From NCBI GenBank assembly GCA_905250115.1, contig CAJNOI010000039.1:124001-188000 (forward strand): a stretch of 64,000 bases of DNA, read 5' to 3'. Shown one piece after another: positions 25,975-38,156 of the stretch. The notes beneath the pieces are model-generated. The model searched no databases. It worked only from the letters and a program-made list of their open reading frames with translations, and was not told where the DNA came from. Made by a program: the position numbers and the translations under genes. This DNA comes from Adineta steineri. Taxonomy: Eukaryota; Rotifera; Eurotatoria; Adinetida; Adinetidae. Position 1 is the first letter of the stretch, and each line of letters begins with the position of its first letter.

Positions 25975-27875
25975 ATGACACATACAATTTCGCAAGCAAG
26001 TGGTTCCGCTAATCGGCCACGTCTTTGTCGATCCGATCATCAACCAAATATACTTGAATATATTGATACAACATTGAATGATTCATTTTCATCACGTTTA
26101 AAATTACAATCAACAACAACGACTACTAATAATACATCGATACCGAATGGATATGATCAATTTGGTAATACTATCGTTGATCAATATCTTCTTTATATTC
26201 TATGTCAAAAATTAAATCCAAATCGAATAGACAACAGAACTGAACATCTCTATCATTCATTACATCAACTATTCATATCGAATAGTAAAATATCGAAATC
26301 ATTTTTTGAATATTCTCCATCGCTCATAAATCGTTCAAATTATCAATCACTATTTAATAATTATACAAGTTTTATTTGGAATGAATTTGACGTTGATATC
26401 CTACTTGAGCTTGGTTAGTAGATTTAGATATCCATATATATATCTTCACTTCTTCTTTTTTTTAATTATACATTCAGTTTTTGTTTTTACAATGATATCT
26501 ATCTAATTATTATTCTAAACGAGAGGTCTCCCTTGAAAAAAAACGAAGTTATGACCTTATGATTATTTAGTTAAAAGAATTTATTTAATGAATATGTTAA
26601 CAGAGATATCTTAAAGAAATTTTTACCGTTAGATAAACGTTTATATCTCGGAAAAATCCTAAGCTAGATTATAGTTGTCACAATGGTTTGCTATATTCTT
26701 TCTTTCTTTTTTGCTTTTCTTAGATATATACAGATAATTATTTATATAGAGAATAACACGATATTAAATTACAAAGTATTCTTCATGGAATATTATATAT
26801 AATAGATATGATAGAATTTCATTTAGATAAATTAAGATGAAGATTTCTTTCATTTGGATTGTAAAGCCTATGACAATCTAGAGATAAAACTATAACTAAT
26901 AGATATAAGTAATATCTATTAATAGACTTTGACGAATGGATTCTTTATTAGCTAGTCATCCTCTAGGAAGGATTTTTTGTTTGTCAGTTCTTAACACCGA
27001 AAGTATCAAGAGTGTTAATATTAAGCAATTGCTCATTCAAATTCATTACATAAGACTCATTTAAATATAATATTAAAAAAAAGCCGTTATAGATGAAAAA
27101 GTATTTTCTTATATTACTCAACTTAAGGATATATTTTTCGATTAAATAGAGAAACTACTTCTATTATATAGAATAAAACTTATCTAGTTATTTGATAGTG
27201 AAAATTAAAGAAAACGTTTTTTTATTATTTATTTTAGCGTGTTTCATATTAAAATATCGTTTACGTGATATATTTACAACAGTGACAAATAATAAAACAA
27301 ATATAAATAGTATTCGACAGAAGATTCTTGGGTATTTTGTTGAAATTATTGCAATCTATTATCTCTTTACCAATCATCATGATTTTTTTATTAATTCACG
27401 TTCAAAAGATATGCTTTTTCCATATCCATCATCAACTTTAACGTATGAAATAAATATAATTATTCTCTATTTAAACCAATAAGATATATTTTTGTTTTCT
27501 AGTTCTCAAGATTATCAAAAAGACAAAGATACATCTATATTTAGTAAATTTCTTCGTAAACTATATGATAATGGTGAAATATCATTTGATATACGTCAAA
27601 TAAAACTTCTTTTACAATCAGATGCATATCAATTTTTAAATAAAAAATTAGAAAATAAAAAAATTGGTTTTATTAATTTTTTCGATACAATTTTACGTTA
27701 TCAACGCGAAACATCATGTCGTTCATTAAAATCAATCTGTCGTTTATATATTAAAACACATATTAAACAATTTCCAGATGATATTAAACATTTATCATTA
27801 TATCCATCGATGAATGATCAACTTTTAGCATATCTAACTTATGAAAATAAGTATGCATTTGAATCATATGTGTGA
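25975..27875 (+). CDS. SOCS-box protein, otherwise unrecognised
   Basis: Three exons (25975-26413, 27238-27442 and 27503-27875) joining in frame. An upstream in-frame ATG at 25918 exists, but the 25975 start (MTHTISQASG) is preferred because the sequence before it is compositionally like UTR. The C-terminus carries a SOCS box. SLKSICRLYI fits the elongin-BC (BC-box) consensus (S/T)LxxxCxxx(I/L/V), followed by a Cul5-box-like LSLYPSMNDQLLAYL. Such proteins are substrate receptors of Cullin-5 ubiquitin ligases. The N-terminal ~300 residues are mostly helical-looking, with no SH2, SPRY, WD40 or clear ankyrin repeats, so the substrate module is unknown. Intron 1 (824 nt) is long for this genome. 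Confidence 0.72.
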
Positions 27876-28054
27876 TTTTTTCAAAAAAACAAAATGATTT
27901 TTTTTTGTTCCATGTTTCATCTATATGTATACATAAAGAATAATTGTGAATTTTATTTTTTCGTAACAATCAAGATGTATGTGTATGTGTGTATTTATGA
28001 AATATAAAAGAAGAAAAAAAAATCAATATTCGATGTAATATAATGGAATTTTAT

Positions 28055-28152
28055 CAGGACTATAATCATGTAGTCCTGTTTCGGTTTATTGTAAAAACAT
28101 CGAAAGAAGGACGTGGTTGTCAGCGTCATGTCTACTGCCGATGTTTTTACAA
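28055..28152. repeat. Pair of perfect hairpins in the SOCS/F-box gene gap
   Basis: CAGGACTA (28055-28062) pairs with TAGTCCTG (28071-28078). Immediately after, ATTGTAAAAACATCG (28087-28101) pairs perfectly with CGATGTTTTTACAAT (28138-28152). The two stems sit in tandem within 98 nt. They could form a structured RNA or a short inverted-repeat element; no ORF explains them. Confidence 0.6.
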
Positions 28153-28371
28153 TGAGTCGTTCTGTTTTTCTTTTAAAATGTACTATTTTGAAAGTAAAAA
28201 TATGTCATTTATTTACATGTTGTATCGCTCTGTTTTTGAGTGACAACATATGTCCTTGGATGTCATTGTATTTTTCCTAGCATCTGACATGAATCAGAAT
28301 AGTTGATGGATATCTATAAATGCTCGATTTTATTTTCATATATTATTTTACCTATAATATATTTCTTTTAG

Positions 28372-30359
28372 ATGTATTTAACTGAATTACCTGATGTTGC
28401 CTTAATAAAAATTTTTCGGACATTTACTCATACAGAATTAATTCGTTTTTATCATAATTTTCATTCATCAAAACGTATACAAAATTTAATAGCTCATAGT
28501 TCATGTTTATGGACACATATTCATATTGAATCAACTGTTGATTATAATTTATTTACATATTTTGCTCGTTTATTAATTTCAAATTCGTCAACAACTCGAC
28601 AATTAATAATTGATGAACTTGATATAATTTGCCGAAAAATTCTATATGATAATGGATTTTCTTTAAAAAAATTTTCTCAACTTGAACAATTGATTATACA
28701 TGATGAATATATTTGTAATACAATACAATCGCTTCATTTTTGTTCATCAACATTAAAAAATTTACGTTTAACAAATGATCATAGCAATTTAAGCCATATA
28801 AATAGTTTAGAAAAATTAAATAATTTACAAATAACACTTTATTCAACAAATATGTTACAAAATCAATTTAATTATTTAAAAAATTTACATTTAAAAATAA
28901 TGTTTGATTATGATCACAATTCTCGTGCAATATTTTCCCGTTTACCAAATAAATACTTAGAAATTTTAACACTTAAATTTCTTTTAGTAAATAATGATGT
29001 GAATTTTTCCAATGAATTTAATAATTATTTAAATTCATGTCATTATCTTCATACATTAGAATTATCTTATTTACATGGTATGTGTCCATTATCTTTGCAT
29101 ACAAATATTAATTACTCAAAATATCAACGAATTATATTTATTAATATATGTCATTTAAATCAAATGAAAGATTTTATTGAATTAAATCAATATGAATTAC
29201 CAATAGAATATTTACAATTAAATTCCTCATCGAATATAAATCGATATGGATCCTATATTCAACATACAAATTGGTATACACGTCAATTAATATCAATTGA
29301 TTATATTCAATGTGTAACAACATCAATGAACCTTTTGAATGAACATAATATGATTTGGTCAGATAAAAATCAGAAACCACAGTCATTTGAATCTTATATA
29401 CTTCGATCAATATATAATGTACCTTATTTAATGTCATCAGTTCGAAATTTAGCTATTAGTAAATTTGAATTAAGTCTTGATGGTTTAGTTACATTAATGA
29501 CTAGTTTTCCATTATTATCTGATTTAATCATAACCGATGGAAAAATCGATCAAATGGGTTCAGGAATGTGGGATTTAAAACGAATATTTCACACAATAAC
29601 AAATGTATCTCAATCAGTTATACAAACAATTGTAATGAATAATATTCAAATGTCACGTCGAACTGCTGTACAATTATGTTTAATTACTCGACAATTAATC
29701 TCATTAACATTAAATGATGTTAGAATATTAGATAAAATGATTACTTTAGAACAAAATAAAGATAATAACCGTCCAAGTTTTCTTATTCTCTTGAAACAAA
29801 TTGCTCAACATAGCAACCAATTTAAATGGCCTAATTTAAAATCATTCACAATAGGTATGTTTTAATACATATGATTTGTTTTATTCAATTAAAATTGATC
29901 ATTTCAGGTAAAAATATGATTAATCGTTCTAATCTTTCATCATTTATTCCTTTACATATTAATACTATTTATTCAATAAATATCAATCATTTACATTTTA
30001 TTCTACATTATCATACATTATCTGAAGCAACTGATATATTTTTAAAATCAATTAAAAAATTAATAAAAATTTATCCAAAATTAACATCATTTATTATTGA
30101 ATTTGCAAATAAATATGATGAACATTTTCTTCTACGAAATCAATTAAAAACATTATTAGAATTAAATTTAAATAGAAAAGTATATGTTTATTCAACGAAA
30201 GATGATCGAGCTTTTCGATTTTGTTTTGATACAAATTTAAGTATTGAAGATAATGATAATGATGATGAACAAACGTCTTCTAGTCAATGTAATCGAACGT
30301 TTTGTGGTATACCGTTATTTCAAATTAAAAAGCAACGAAAATCACATGTTTTTTTATAA
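28372..30359 (+). CDS. F-box protein with leucine-rich C-terminal region
   Basis: Two exons: 28372-29854 and 29908-30359. The N-terminus (LTELPDVALIKIFRTFTHTELIRF, then a tryptophan in CLWTHI) fits an F-box, the SKP1-binding module of SCF (Cullin-1) ubiquitin ligases. The remaining ~600 residues are rich in Leu, Ile, Asn and Ser, with irregular LRR-like stretches (for example LEQLIIHD, LKNLRLTN, LNNLQITL). This layout is common in large lineage-expanded F-box families. The substrate is unknown. An acceptor-like TTTTAG directly precedes the ATG, so a 5' UTR intron is possible. It follows a SOCS-box gene on the same strand. Confidence 0.75.
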
Positions 30360-31569
30360 GAATTTCTTTTCTTTTTTAATTAATAAATGTCTAAACAATT
30401 GTTATATGTTTCTTTTCTATTCGTTATTATCTAGAGACTAAGATAATTTCATAATACATTCATCTAAGTTACTATAGAGTATTGAGAAAATAGATAAGAA
30501 TAATGAAAATTAATCTTATTAAGTATTATCAAGATTTTAATCTATTCTTTGCGCGTTGCGTAATAGACTGTAGAAAATCGATATATGACTTGATATCTAA
30601 CTTATTGAAATTATTCTGTACACTGCAAGAATAGAAATGAGAGCTTATCTATGTCTAATTATCTAGAATATGCTAGAAATAGAAATTCGTAGATATCTTT
30701 TGAATGACAAGCAGCCTTTATTCATCTGTTTAATAATGTATAAATATTAATAGAAGGTTAAATAGTCGATCGCTCATAATCGATCAGTCAACACGGGCAT
30801 AATCAATTGTTTCAGAAAATGTAGAATTCATAACTATATCACTCTAATATATTATGTTAACGGTAGAGATCATTATTTGTGATTGTTTTTAATTTCGTCT
30901 ACTATTGATTCGCGATAAACTGTTTACCTGTTGTCTAAGAGGAAAAATATCTGGATTTCAATTTTTTTTACATAGAAATATAGATGTAGCGATCGTTATT
31001 TATCAAATAGAGGAAAAGAAAATGCGGAAAACATGAACAAATTTTATGTTAAGTAACTTCCGTAGAAATAGAAACCCTTGTATAATATATTTTAAGCATG
31101 AAAATACCATAAAAATATAGAGTATTATAATTAAAGGAAATCGAATCGCATGTTAGAATGTAACATCGGGGGTGTATGAAAGGAGAAGGCGGACGTAACG
31201 CCTTCTTACTTTCACAGTTTGCGTAGGACATGTTTGCCTTGCCTCTGATATTTGCCTTTTTGGTCACAAAAATTGATAAGGACAACATATGGCACGTCCT
31301 ACACTCTTCTCTGTATTTTTGTACTAAAGTACTCGTTGGACAAAAACAAAGTACCAAAAAAAATAATCTTATCTGACCTAGTTTTTAGTTTTGATGGGAA
31401 CGAAAAATGTGACCTAGAAAGATAATTCATTTGAATTTAAATATATATTTGCTTATGGAAATAGACAAAGAAAAAAAACATTTTACAACTAAATAAACAA
31501 TTGCAATTCTTTCATTATTAGATGTATAAAAAATAATAATAAATTTAATAATTTTTGCATTGACTTCGA
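30360..31569. other. Intergenic spacer with a GC-richer palindromic patch (31155-31350)
   Basis: AT-rich, except for 31155-31350, which is GC-richer and contains hairpins: AGAAGGCG/CGCCTTCT at about 31183-31205, and GTAGGAC/GTCCTAC at 31223-31229 and 31296-31302. A 102-codon minus-strand frame crosses it without recognisable domains. Confidence 0.45.
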
Positions 31570-31589
31570 TTAAATTAAATTCAATATTA

Positions 31590-32480
31590 AGATCAACTTA
31601 AACGAACTGTTTTTGGTAAGCTTCTAGTAGTTCATGTTCATTTGTTTGTCGTACATTTATGACATATATCAGATTATCTGTTAAATCAGATGCCATTTTT
31701 TTTTAATAGTTTTTTATGTGCTGATATAATTTATATCGATATGTAGGACATTGTTAATCCATACCATTGTAAATACTATTCGATATGTGTAGATATCTTT
31801 CAGTCAATGGTTGTAAAGTTTCATCTTCGTAAATACTGATATCATTTCTTGAATAGGGTAGAAGACGAGCTGTACCAAGTTTCCCATCTCTAATGCCTAA
31901 GATTAATCGACAGATTTCTTCTTATTTCATTTATATAAACAATAGTTTCTGCATATTGTAAGAAATAAGCGGTAAATCATCAAAATCTTTATTTTAAAAA
32001 ATATTATTCGGAAGTGAAATACATATTTCTGTCATACCAGTTAATATTTCAGTATAACTTTATTTTATAATAAACAAAAATAGAAATAATAACTGCCATT
32101 AAAGTAAAAGAGAAAGTTTTCTTTTAAATCCTTTAAGCTGTCATTTAAATCCCAGTCTAATCTACGCAATTGAAGAGTATTATTCTCACTCCACAGACCA
32201 AAAAGTGTACGTGTCGACCTATCATAAATATTATTGAATGTTACTCATATATTTCTCAATAGATTCCACTATCAATATAAACTTTGACAGAATTATTTTA
32301 TGAATTTAAAGCATAGCAAAGACTTTTATCAGCTATTAAACGTTCGTACCATTTTGGTAGTTTAAGATCTCTTAATTTTATCATAATGATTAATTTTGAG
32401 TGGCGATCATTCATTAAATTTAAGTTAGGAATACCATGTGTTGCATCATGCAGGGATAGATCACTGATGTATGACTAAAC
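31590..32480 (-). pseudogene. Decayed protein-coding gene, family not recognised
   Basis: Reading the minus strand from about 32480 leftward gives several protein-like stretches separated by stops and frameshifts. Examples are HSKLIIMIKLRDLKLPKWYE (about 32400), TLFGLWSENNTLQLRRLDWD (about 32190), LILGIRDGKLGTARLLPYSR (about 31890) and NLIYVINVRQTNEHELLEAY (about 31650). They have protein-like composition and the codon preferences of neighbouring genes, but in-frame TAA/TGA codons interrupt them and no set of GT..AG introns repairs the frame. I could not place the family. Confidence 0.45.
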
Positions 32481-33029
32481 CTGTATTGAATAAAAGGGAA
32501 TAAGTTAAGAAAAAGATAGTTGGAAAATATTTTATAAGACAAACCAACTAATTAGCAAAAATCTCGGAAAGGAAAGTAACCAGGAATTTCAAAAGATAAT
32601 TATGCATCATAAAATTCAAATAAAAAAGAGAAAAAGAATCGTTCTTAATTGTTAACAGAATAGAAAAATTTACCGTGTTAACTTTTCAAACACATTTTTC
32701 TTTTTAATTGAATGTCTAAGAACGTTTCTAGTTTTCTTTAATTTATTCCGTCAAAGAAAAACGATGATGTCAACATATTTTCTATTTTTCCTCAGGGTGT
32801 ATCAAATAATTTACATGAATGGCATAAACTTCATGTGACATACTTGTCTTAAGATTTAAGATCTCATATTAAAACTAAAAGATGTGAAGTATAGAGTATT
32901 GAAAATAGAATGAATTCTGTACGAACATGTAAGTAGAACTTAGATAAGAAAATATTTTATTTAGAAAAATCATCTTTCTTATTCTTTGAAGATATTTGTT
33001 GTATTAAACCACGAGAACAAAATCAAACA

Positions 33030-35810
33030 ATGAATTTTCTTCAACCACCAGCACAAACTATAACTACGAATAAAACACGAGCTCAAGTGAGATTTTTATT
33101 TTTTCAATTGTTCAATGTACCTTTTGTATATATATAGGTCGCTTTAGCTCCTCGACATGGTAATAGAAGATAGGAGTGTAGGAAAGTATTTTCTTATTTA
33201 TTGATTTAGGTTTAATGGATTGGATAAGAAAAATGAATAATACACCAGATATTTCTGGTACAAATGGAAAAATATTAAATGTTACACTAGAAGAATTAGC
33301 TAAACATAATAAAAAAACGGATTGTTGGACTGCTATTGCCGGTAAAATAAAATAAAATATTCCATTCAATCTATTTTTATATTTAGGAAATGTTTATAAT
33401 ATAAGTCCATATCTTGATTTTCATCCAGGAGGTGTTGATGAGATCATGCGAGGTGCTGGTATTGATGCTACTACACTTTTTCAAGAAATTCACTCTTGGG
33501 TTAGTTAATTAGAATTAGAATAATTTACAAAATCATATTTTTATATTAAAGGTAAATTTTGGTTCTATGCTGGAAAAATGTCTTGTTGGTCGATTGATTT
33601 CAAAACCTAATTCAAACGAAACAGCATCAACAAAACCAAAATCTTTACCACCAAGACTTCGATTTGATTTTCGTCAACCAGATTCAAAGAGTTTAAAACT
33701 TTTTATTTATACGACATATCTAACATTAACGACTGAAAATATTTTTGTTCATATTGAAAATTCCAAAAAGATTTCTATTCTTGTTTTCATTGATGGATTT
33801 GTTCATACTATAGCTATAGGTAAATCTGCTAATAAGAAAGTGATTATTATAATAAAGAAATTGTATTTAGAATTGTTTGAATTAGTAACAAATGATATTA
33901 CTGGTAAAATAAAGATTTTTTGATGAATAAAATGCAATTTGTAATTATTTAGTTCATATATCAACGAATAGTCGAGGTCAAATTGAAATAGATTTAAAGA
34001 AACAAAATGATCAAATATGGAAAACAATTGGAAAATTTGCATCAAATCATTTATCTGTTTGTCCTGTACAAGATTTTGGTATGTAAATAAAAGATTCATA
34101 TCAATTTTATACAATGAAAGATGGAATTAATTAGTCTTTTCAAATGAATTTCCTTGGATTTAGTTAGTTTACATGACTTTTGACTAGAGCAATTCGACCA
34201 AAACCATACAAGAAATGATTAAGTTTTGTCAGATTTCAGTGTAGATCTGTCAGAATCACATAAAAGTCAACATGATCTTAGATATCTGAACATCCAGTGC
34301 CTATTAACTGTATCAATCATAAAATATTTTAATATTTGACATTGTTTACTTGAGATAGAATATAATAAACGTCTATGTAGACGAATAAAACAAAAATTAA
34401 CATTTTCATCAGTCAGTTTCGATTCGATTCATTTCATGTCTGCTGAATAATTAACATTTATTTGAATACAAATCATTTCTTAGCTAGATTTCATGTGATT
34501 ATTCATATATGATAGTTATTATAATTATAAATACATTGACAATGTAAAGAAAATACTTAATTAATTTTTGGTCGAATATTTTCTTTTTTTACATAGAACC
34601 TATATATTTCATGGCTACTCTTATCAAACGATCACCAGTAACACATGATAGTGATTGGTATACATTCTCGTTACCATCTAATATTTTCATGTTACCTCCC
34701 ATTGGTTATCATATTCGATTAAGACAATCCAAAGATGGTTAATACTTATACGAATTTTGTTTTCAAATTTTCTACTATGATTTCATTTAGGTATATTGAT
34801 TGTAAAACCCTATACAGTAGTAGATAAATTGAATAGTGAACAAAATCTATCATCGGATCAGACTATCGAATTATTAATAAAACATTACACCGATAGAACA
34901 ATGACACCGATGTTACAAAAGTTAAATATAGGTATAAAACCTACGTATACTGTTTTTTTCTAATTAAATATTTTCCGTTCAAAAAGGTGATACAATTGAA
35001 ATGAGTTCATTTGAAGGGACATTTGATTATACGAAAATTAATACGTGTAAAACACTTATTCTTGTTGCAGCTGGTACTGGTTTAACACCAATGTTTCGAA
35101 TTATTAATTATGTTATTAAACAAACTGAAAATCAAGTAGACATGAATGTAATTTTATTATTTTTTAACAAAACTCAAGATGATATTCTATGTGGAGAAGA
35201 ATTACAAACAATATCAAAACAAAATAAGTAAACAAAAAACAAAATTCATTTTCCTATCTTTGCCTCTAATAATAAATCTTCAAATGTTTTTACTGAAGCT
35301 TCTATAGGATATAACTAATTGTCTTCAGATTTTCATGAGAATTAATCAAACTGAAGCCTTGTTATGTATAAAATTCGAAAGTATATATTATCCAATGAGC
35401 TAGAAGCTCTATATATTGAAGACTTGATAGTTTAGTAAAGTTATTTTAAGATTTCTATCGAAATACTCCAATGTCAAATAGTTAAAAGGTCACTAAAATC
35501 AATGTGTTTTATTTTTATTTATAGAGTCATTGTACATGATATCCTTTCTCGACCTGGTCCTGAATGGACAGGTGAAACCGGTTATATTCGCGGTGAACTT
35601 TTGCATCGTTTACTACCATCAATATCTTCTACGACTAACGTGACTGAAACACTTGTATGTGTTTGTGGGCCAACACCATTTTCTAAATTAGCTATCGAGT
35701 ATGTATTTAGTATGAAAAACACGATTATTCTAAGAATTATTTTTCTGCTTTTTAGTTTATTAAAAGAACATGGCTATAACGATAATTGTTTACATTTATT
35801 CCTTGCTTAA
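33030..35810 (+). CDS. CYB5R4: Cytochrome b5 reductase 4 (Ncb5or): cyt-b5, CS and FAD/NAD(P)H reductase domains
   Basis: About nine exons, from [10 protein letters not shown] at 33030 to the stop at 35810. Domain order is that of Ncb5or. First comes a cytochrome b5 domain with the haem-ligand motif YLDFHPGG and a second His in EIHSW, directly followed by the family-typical [16 protein letters not shown] (p23-like) domain spans roughly 33690-34080. Then comes the reductase module with a KPYT flavin-binding motif, AAGTGLTP for the pyridine nucleotide, FNKTQDDI and CGPTPF. The soluble ER-associated enzyme transfers electrons from NAD(P)H through FAD to haem b5 and is linked in animals to fatty-acid desaturation and stress protection. 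Two introns (about 34080-34598 and 35230-35525) are unusually long. It ends 99 nt from a convergent hydrolase gene. Confidence 0.93.
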
Positions 35811-35909
35811 CACAAGTATATATACACATATTGCTTGAATAAAGTAACCGAGATTATAACAAACTAAATATATTTTTTAAACAATAATAAAAAAAAGAAA
35901 ACGAAAATA

Positions 35910-36744
35910 TTATTTTGTTGGTGCGCATAAATATTTTAAAGTAAATTCTTTAATTTTATCTTTTGCTTCATATCGATGATTGGTAACACCATGATTATCA
36001 CCATTATATAAAACAAGTTCTTTAGGTTCACCAGCAAGACGATAAAGTTGTTCAGAACATCGAGGTGGTAAACATTGATCACCAGTACCATGAATAAATA
36101 AACATGCTTTACCTTTTTGAGCTAATTGATTAACACTACTTGTACCAGCAGTTTGTGATGCAACAGTAGCTAATCATAAGAAATATGAATATGAAAGAAA
36201 AACTATATTCAGATAATTTGTTTTTACCAATAGCTTTTACGAGATTATGTTGAGCACCAGCTGATATGACAACAGCACCACCAAATGACCAACCAACAAG
36301 TACAACTCGTTCGATTTGATATTTCGATACTAAAATATCGATTGTTTCTATTAAATCTTCAATCTAAAAATAGAGAAAAGTATATTTTTATAATCAATAA
36401 ATTTTTATGACTTACACATGGGTTAAGATCACCTGGAAATCTATAATCCATTTGTACTGATATTATATTTGAATTTTCTATTATTTCTTGAGCTAAATCA
36501 GGATAAATGGCCTATGAATATAAATACGGTCTAGTTTTTGTAAAACAAAAATTTGCGCATAAACTTACGGCAGGACCGGTATAACCTAAAAGATTGAAAT
36601 AAATTTTTTTTATTAACTACAAATTTAAAATTTACCTCCACCTGCACCAGCAACCATAATTAAAGCTCCACGAGGATAATTACATTGCTGTACATTTTTT
36701 GATATATGAACACGGACATTAGCTCGACGTTCGGTTGCAGCCAT
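35910..36744 (-). CDS. Alpha/beta hydrolase, dienelactone-hydrolase/TEX30-like
   Basis: Five exons starting MAATERRANVRV at 36744. The product is a compact single-domain alpha/beta hydrolase of about 210 residues. It has an early ALIMVAGAGG oxyanion-type loop, the nucleophile elbow GWSFGG (GxSxG), an acid-residue strand LFIHGTGDQCLP, and the catalytic His in NGDNHGV, so the Ser-Asp-His triad looks complete. No signal peptide or membrane segment, so probably cytosolic. The closest layouts I know are dienelactone-hydrolase-fold and TEX30/KANSL3-type hydrolases. The substrate is unknown. Its start is 217 nt from the divergent DDA1 start, so they may share a promoter region. Confidence 0.85.
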
Positions 36745-36961
36745 TCTAGCAAAGTGTATATTGACGCAAAAAAACGACGTTTTTTTATATGCATTTTTTG
36801 CCCTTAATGACCCATACCGTCATCCTCTTTGATACACTACCGACATCTTGTGTTTTCTATATATGATTGGTAAAAAATCAACCTTTAATATATTCTTCTT
36901 ACATTGTCAATCCATCAATTTATTATTCATTTATTAAAGAAGTTACTAGATTAATATTATT

Positions 36962-38053
36962 ATGGTAATAATTTTGTATAAAAAATTTCTCTTCTGGATT
37001 ATTCTATTGTATGTATTTTTAGTCGCCATTCTTAAACGATTTGCCTTGTCGAAATCCAGAAAGTTTTACAAAATTTCATGCTCAAAGTGCTGTTCGTCAA
37101 ACAGTAAAATTATAAAGTTATTTTTATATGACATAGTTGAAAGTATTTTCTAGTCTGTTCGACCGACATATACTGCCAAGCTTGATTTAAATGCAAAAGG
37201 TATAGAATAATAAATTATTTCTTTGACATGTTCATTGCACGACAATATATATTTGAGGACAAGAGGAAAAAACACAGACGTAACTATTTTTATATTAATT
37301 AAGTGGGATTTGTTTTGATTAATAGAATTACATAAAGGTCAGAGTAAAAAAAAAGGAAATTAAATAAATCTTCTTTTATTTTCAATGAATATATATATAA
37401 ATGTCGAGAAATATAAGCTTATAAGAGATTATGTCATCTTACAATTTCTTTATAAGTACATCGATATTATTTATAATGAACTATTTTACTTTCGTATAAT
37501 AAGTTATATATATTAAAGTATTCACAAGATTAGTAATGAGTACATTTTCTTGGAATCATATAGAACTTGTTTGATCGGACATTATAGAAACATGAATAAA
37601 GACATTTCTTCCGATTAAGAATAATAAATTCAAGAGAGTAAATATATTCTTATAAAACAATTTTTGACTAAATATTTTTGTCTTTTTTTCCATTGTTGTC
37701 ATGCTTTTATTTGATCAATATTTACTTTATCCGCCCACAAAATCTCCGACTTAATTGGTTGATGTATAATTGTATTTTTCTTTTTCGCAATAGAAATTAT
37801 CAATGATTCAGTTCCATTACTTATTCGTCGTTTATCTCGTTTGCCAGTAAGTTAAAAAAACGAAGTTTAATCTTTAAGATTCTTTTTGTTTCAATAGAAA
37901 GATGAATCACGGAAACGACCCATGCCAGATGATGAAAGTGAAGTTCCATCATTTTCAATTGAACAGTCGAAACGTAGTAAACAAACAGTTTCCACTAATT
38001 CCGGTCAACAACCAACATCAAACCCTATTGATTGCGACGAAGAATTTTCATAA
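36962..38053 (+). CDS. DDA1: DET1- and DDB1-associated protein 1 homologue
   Basis: Five exons: 36962-36964 (the ATG alone), 37023-37103, 37154-37199, 37794-37846 and 37898-38053. The assembled ~110-residue protein begins MSPFLNDLPCRNPESFTKFH, matching the DDA1 N-terminus (FLKGLP..N...F.RFH). It continues SVRPTYTAKLD and PLLIRRLSRLPKDESRKR like the DDB1-binding linker and helix, and ends in a basic then acidic disordered tail with a KRSK nuclear-type motif. DDA1 is a core stabiliser of DDB1-CUL4 (CRL4) ubiquitin ligases. The coding start is split so that only the initiator ATG lies in exon 1. Without that exon there is no good start, and the splice gives a conserved N-terminus. Intron 3 is about 594 nt. 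Confidence 0.83.
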
Positions 38054-38156
38054 AATAGTCAAATTTTTTCTTTATTTTTCTATCAAACAAGAGGAAAAAA
38101 TAAAATTTTCTTTGTACAAAAAAAAACATCACCGGAAAAGTGTCTTGTTTTCTCTG

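Noticed and set aside
33567..33923. Possible extra intron inside the CYB5R4 CS domain (GTAAAT..AAG near 33820-33858)
   Set aside because: Reading through without the intron keeps frame and length comparable to the family.
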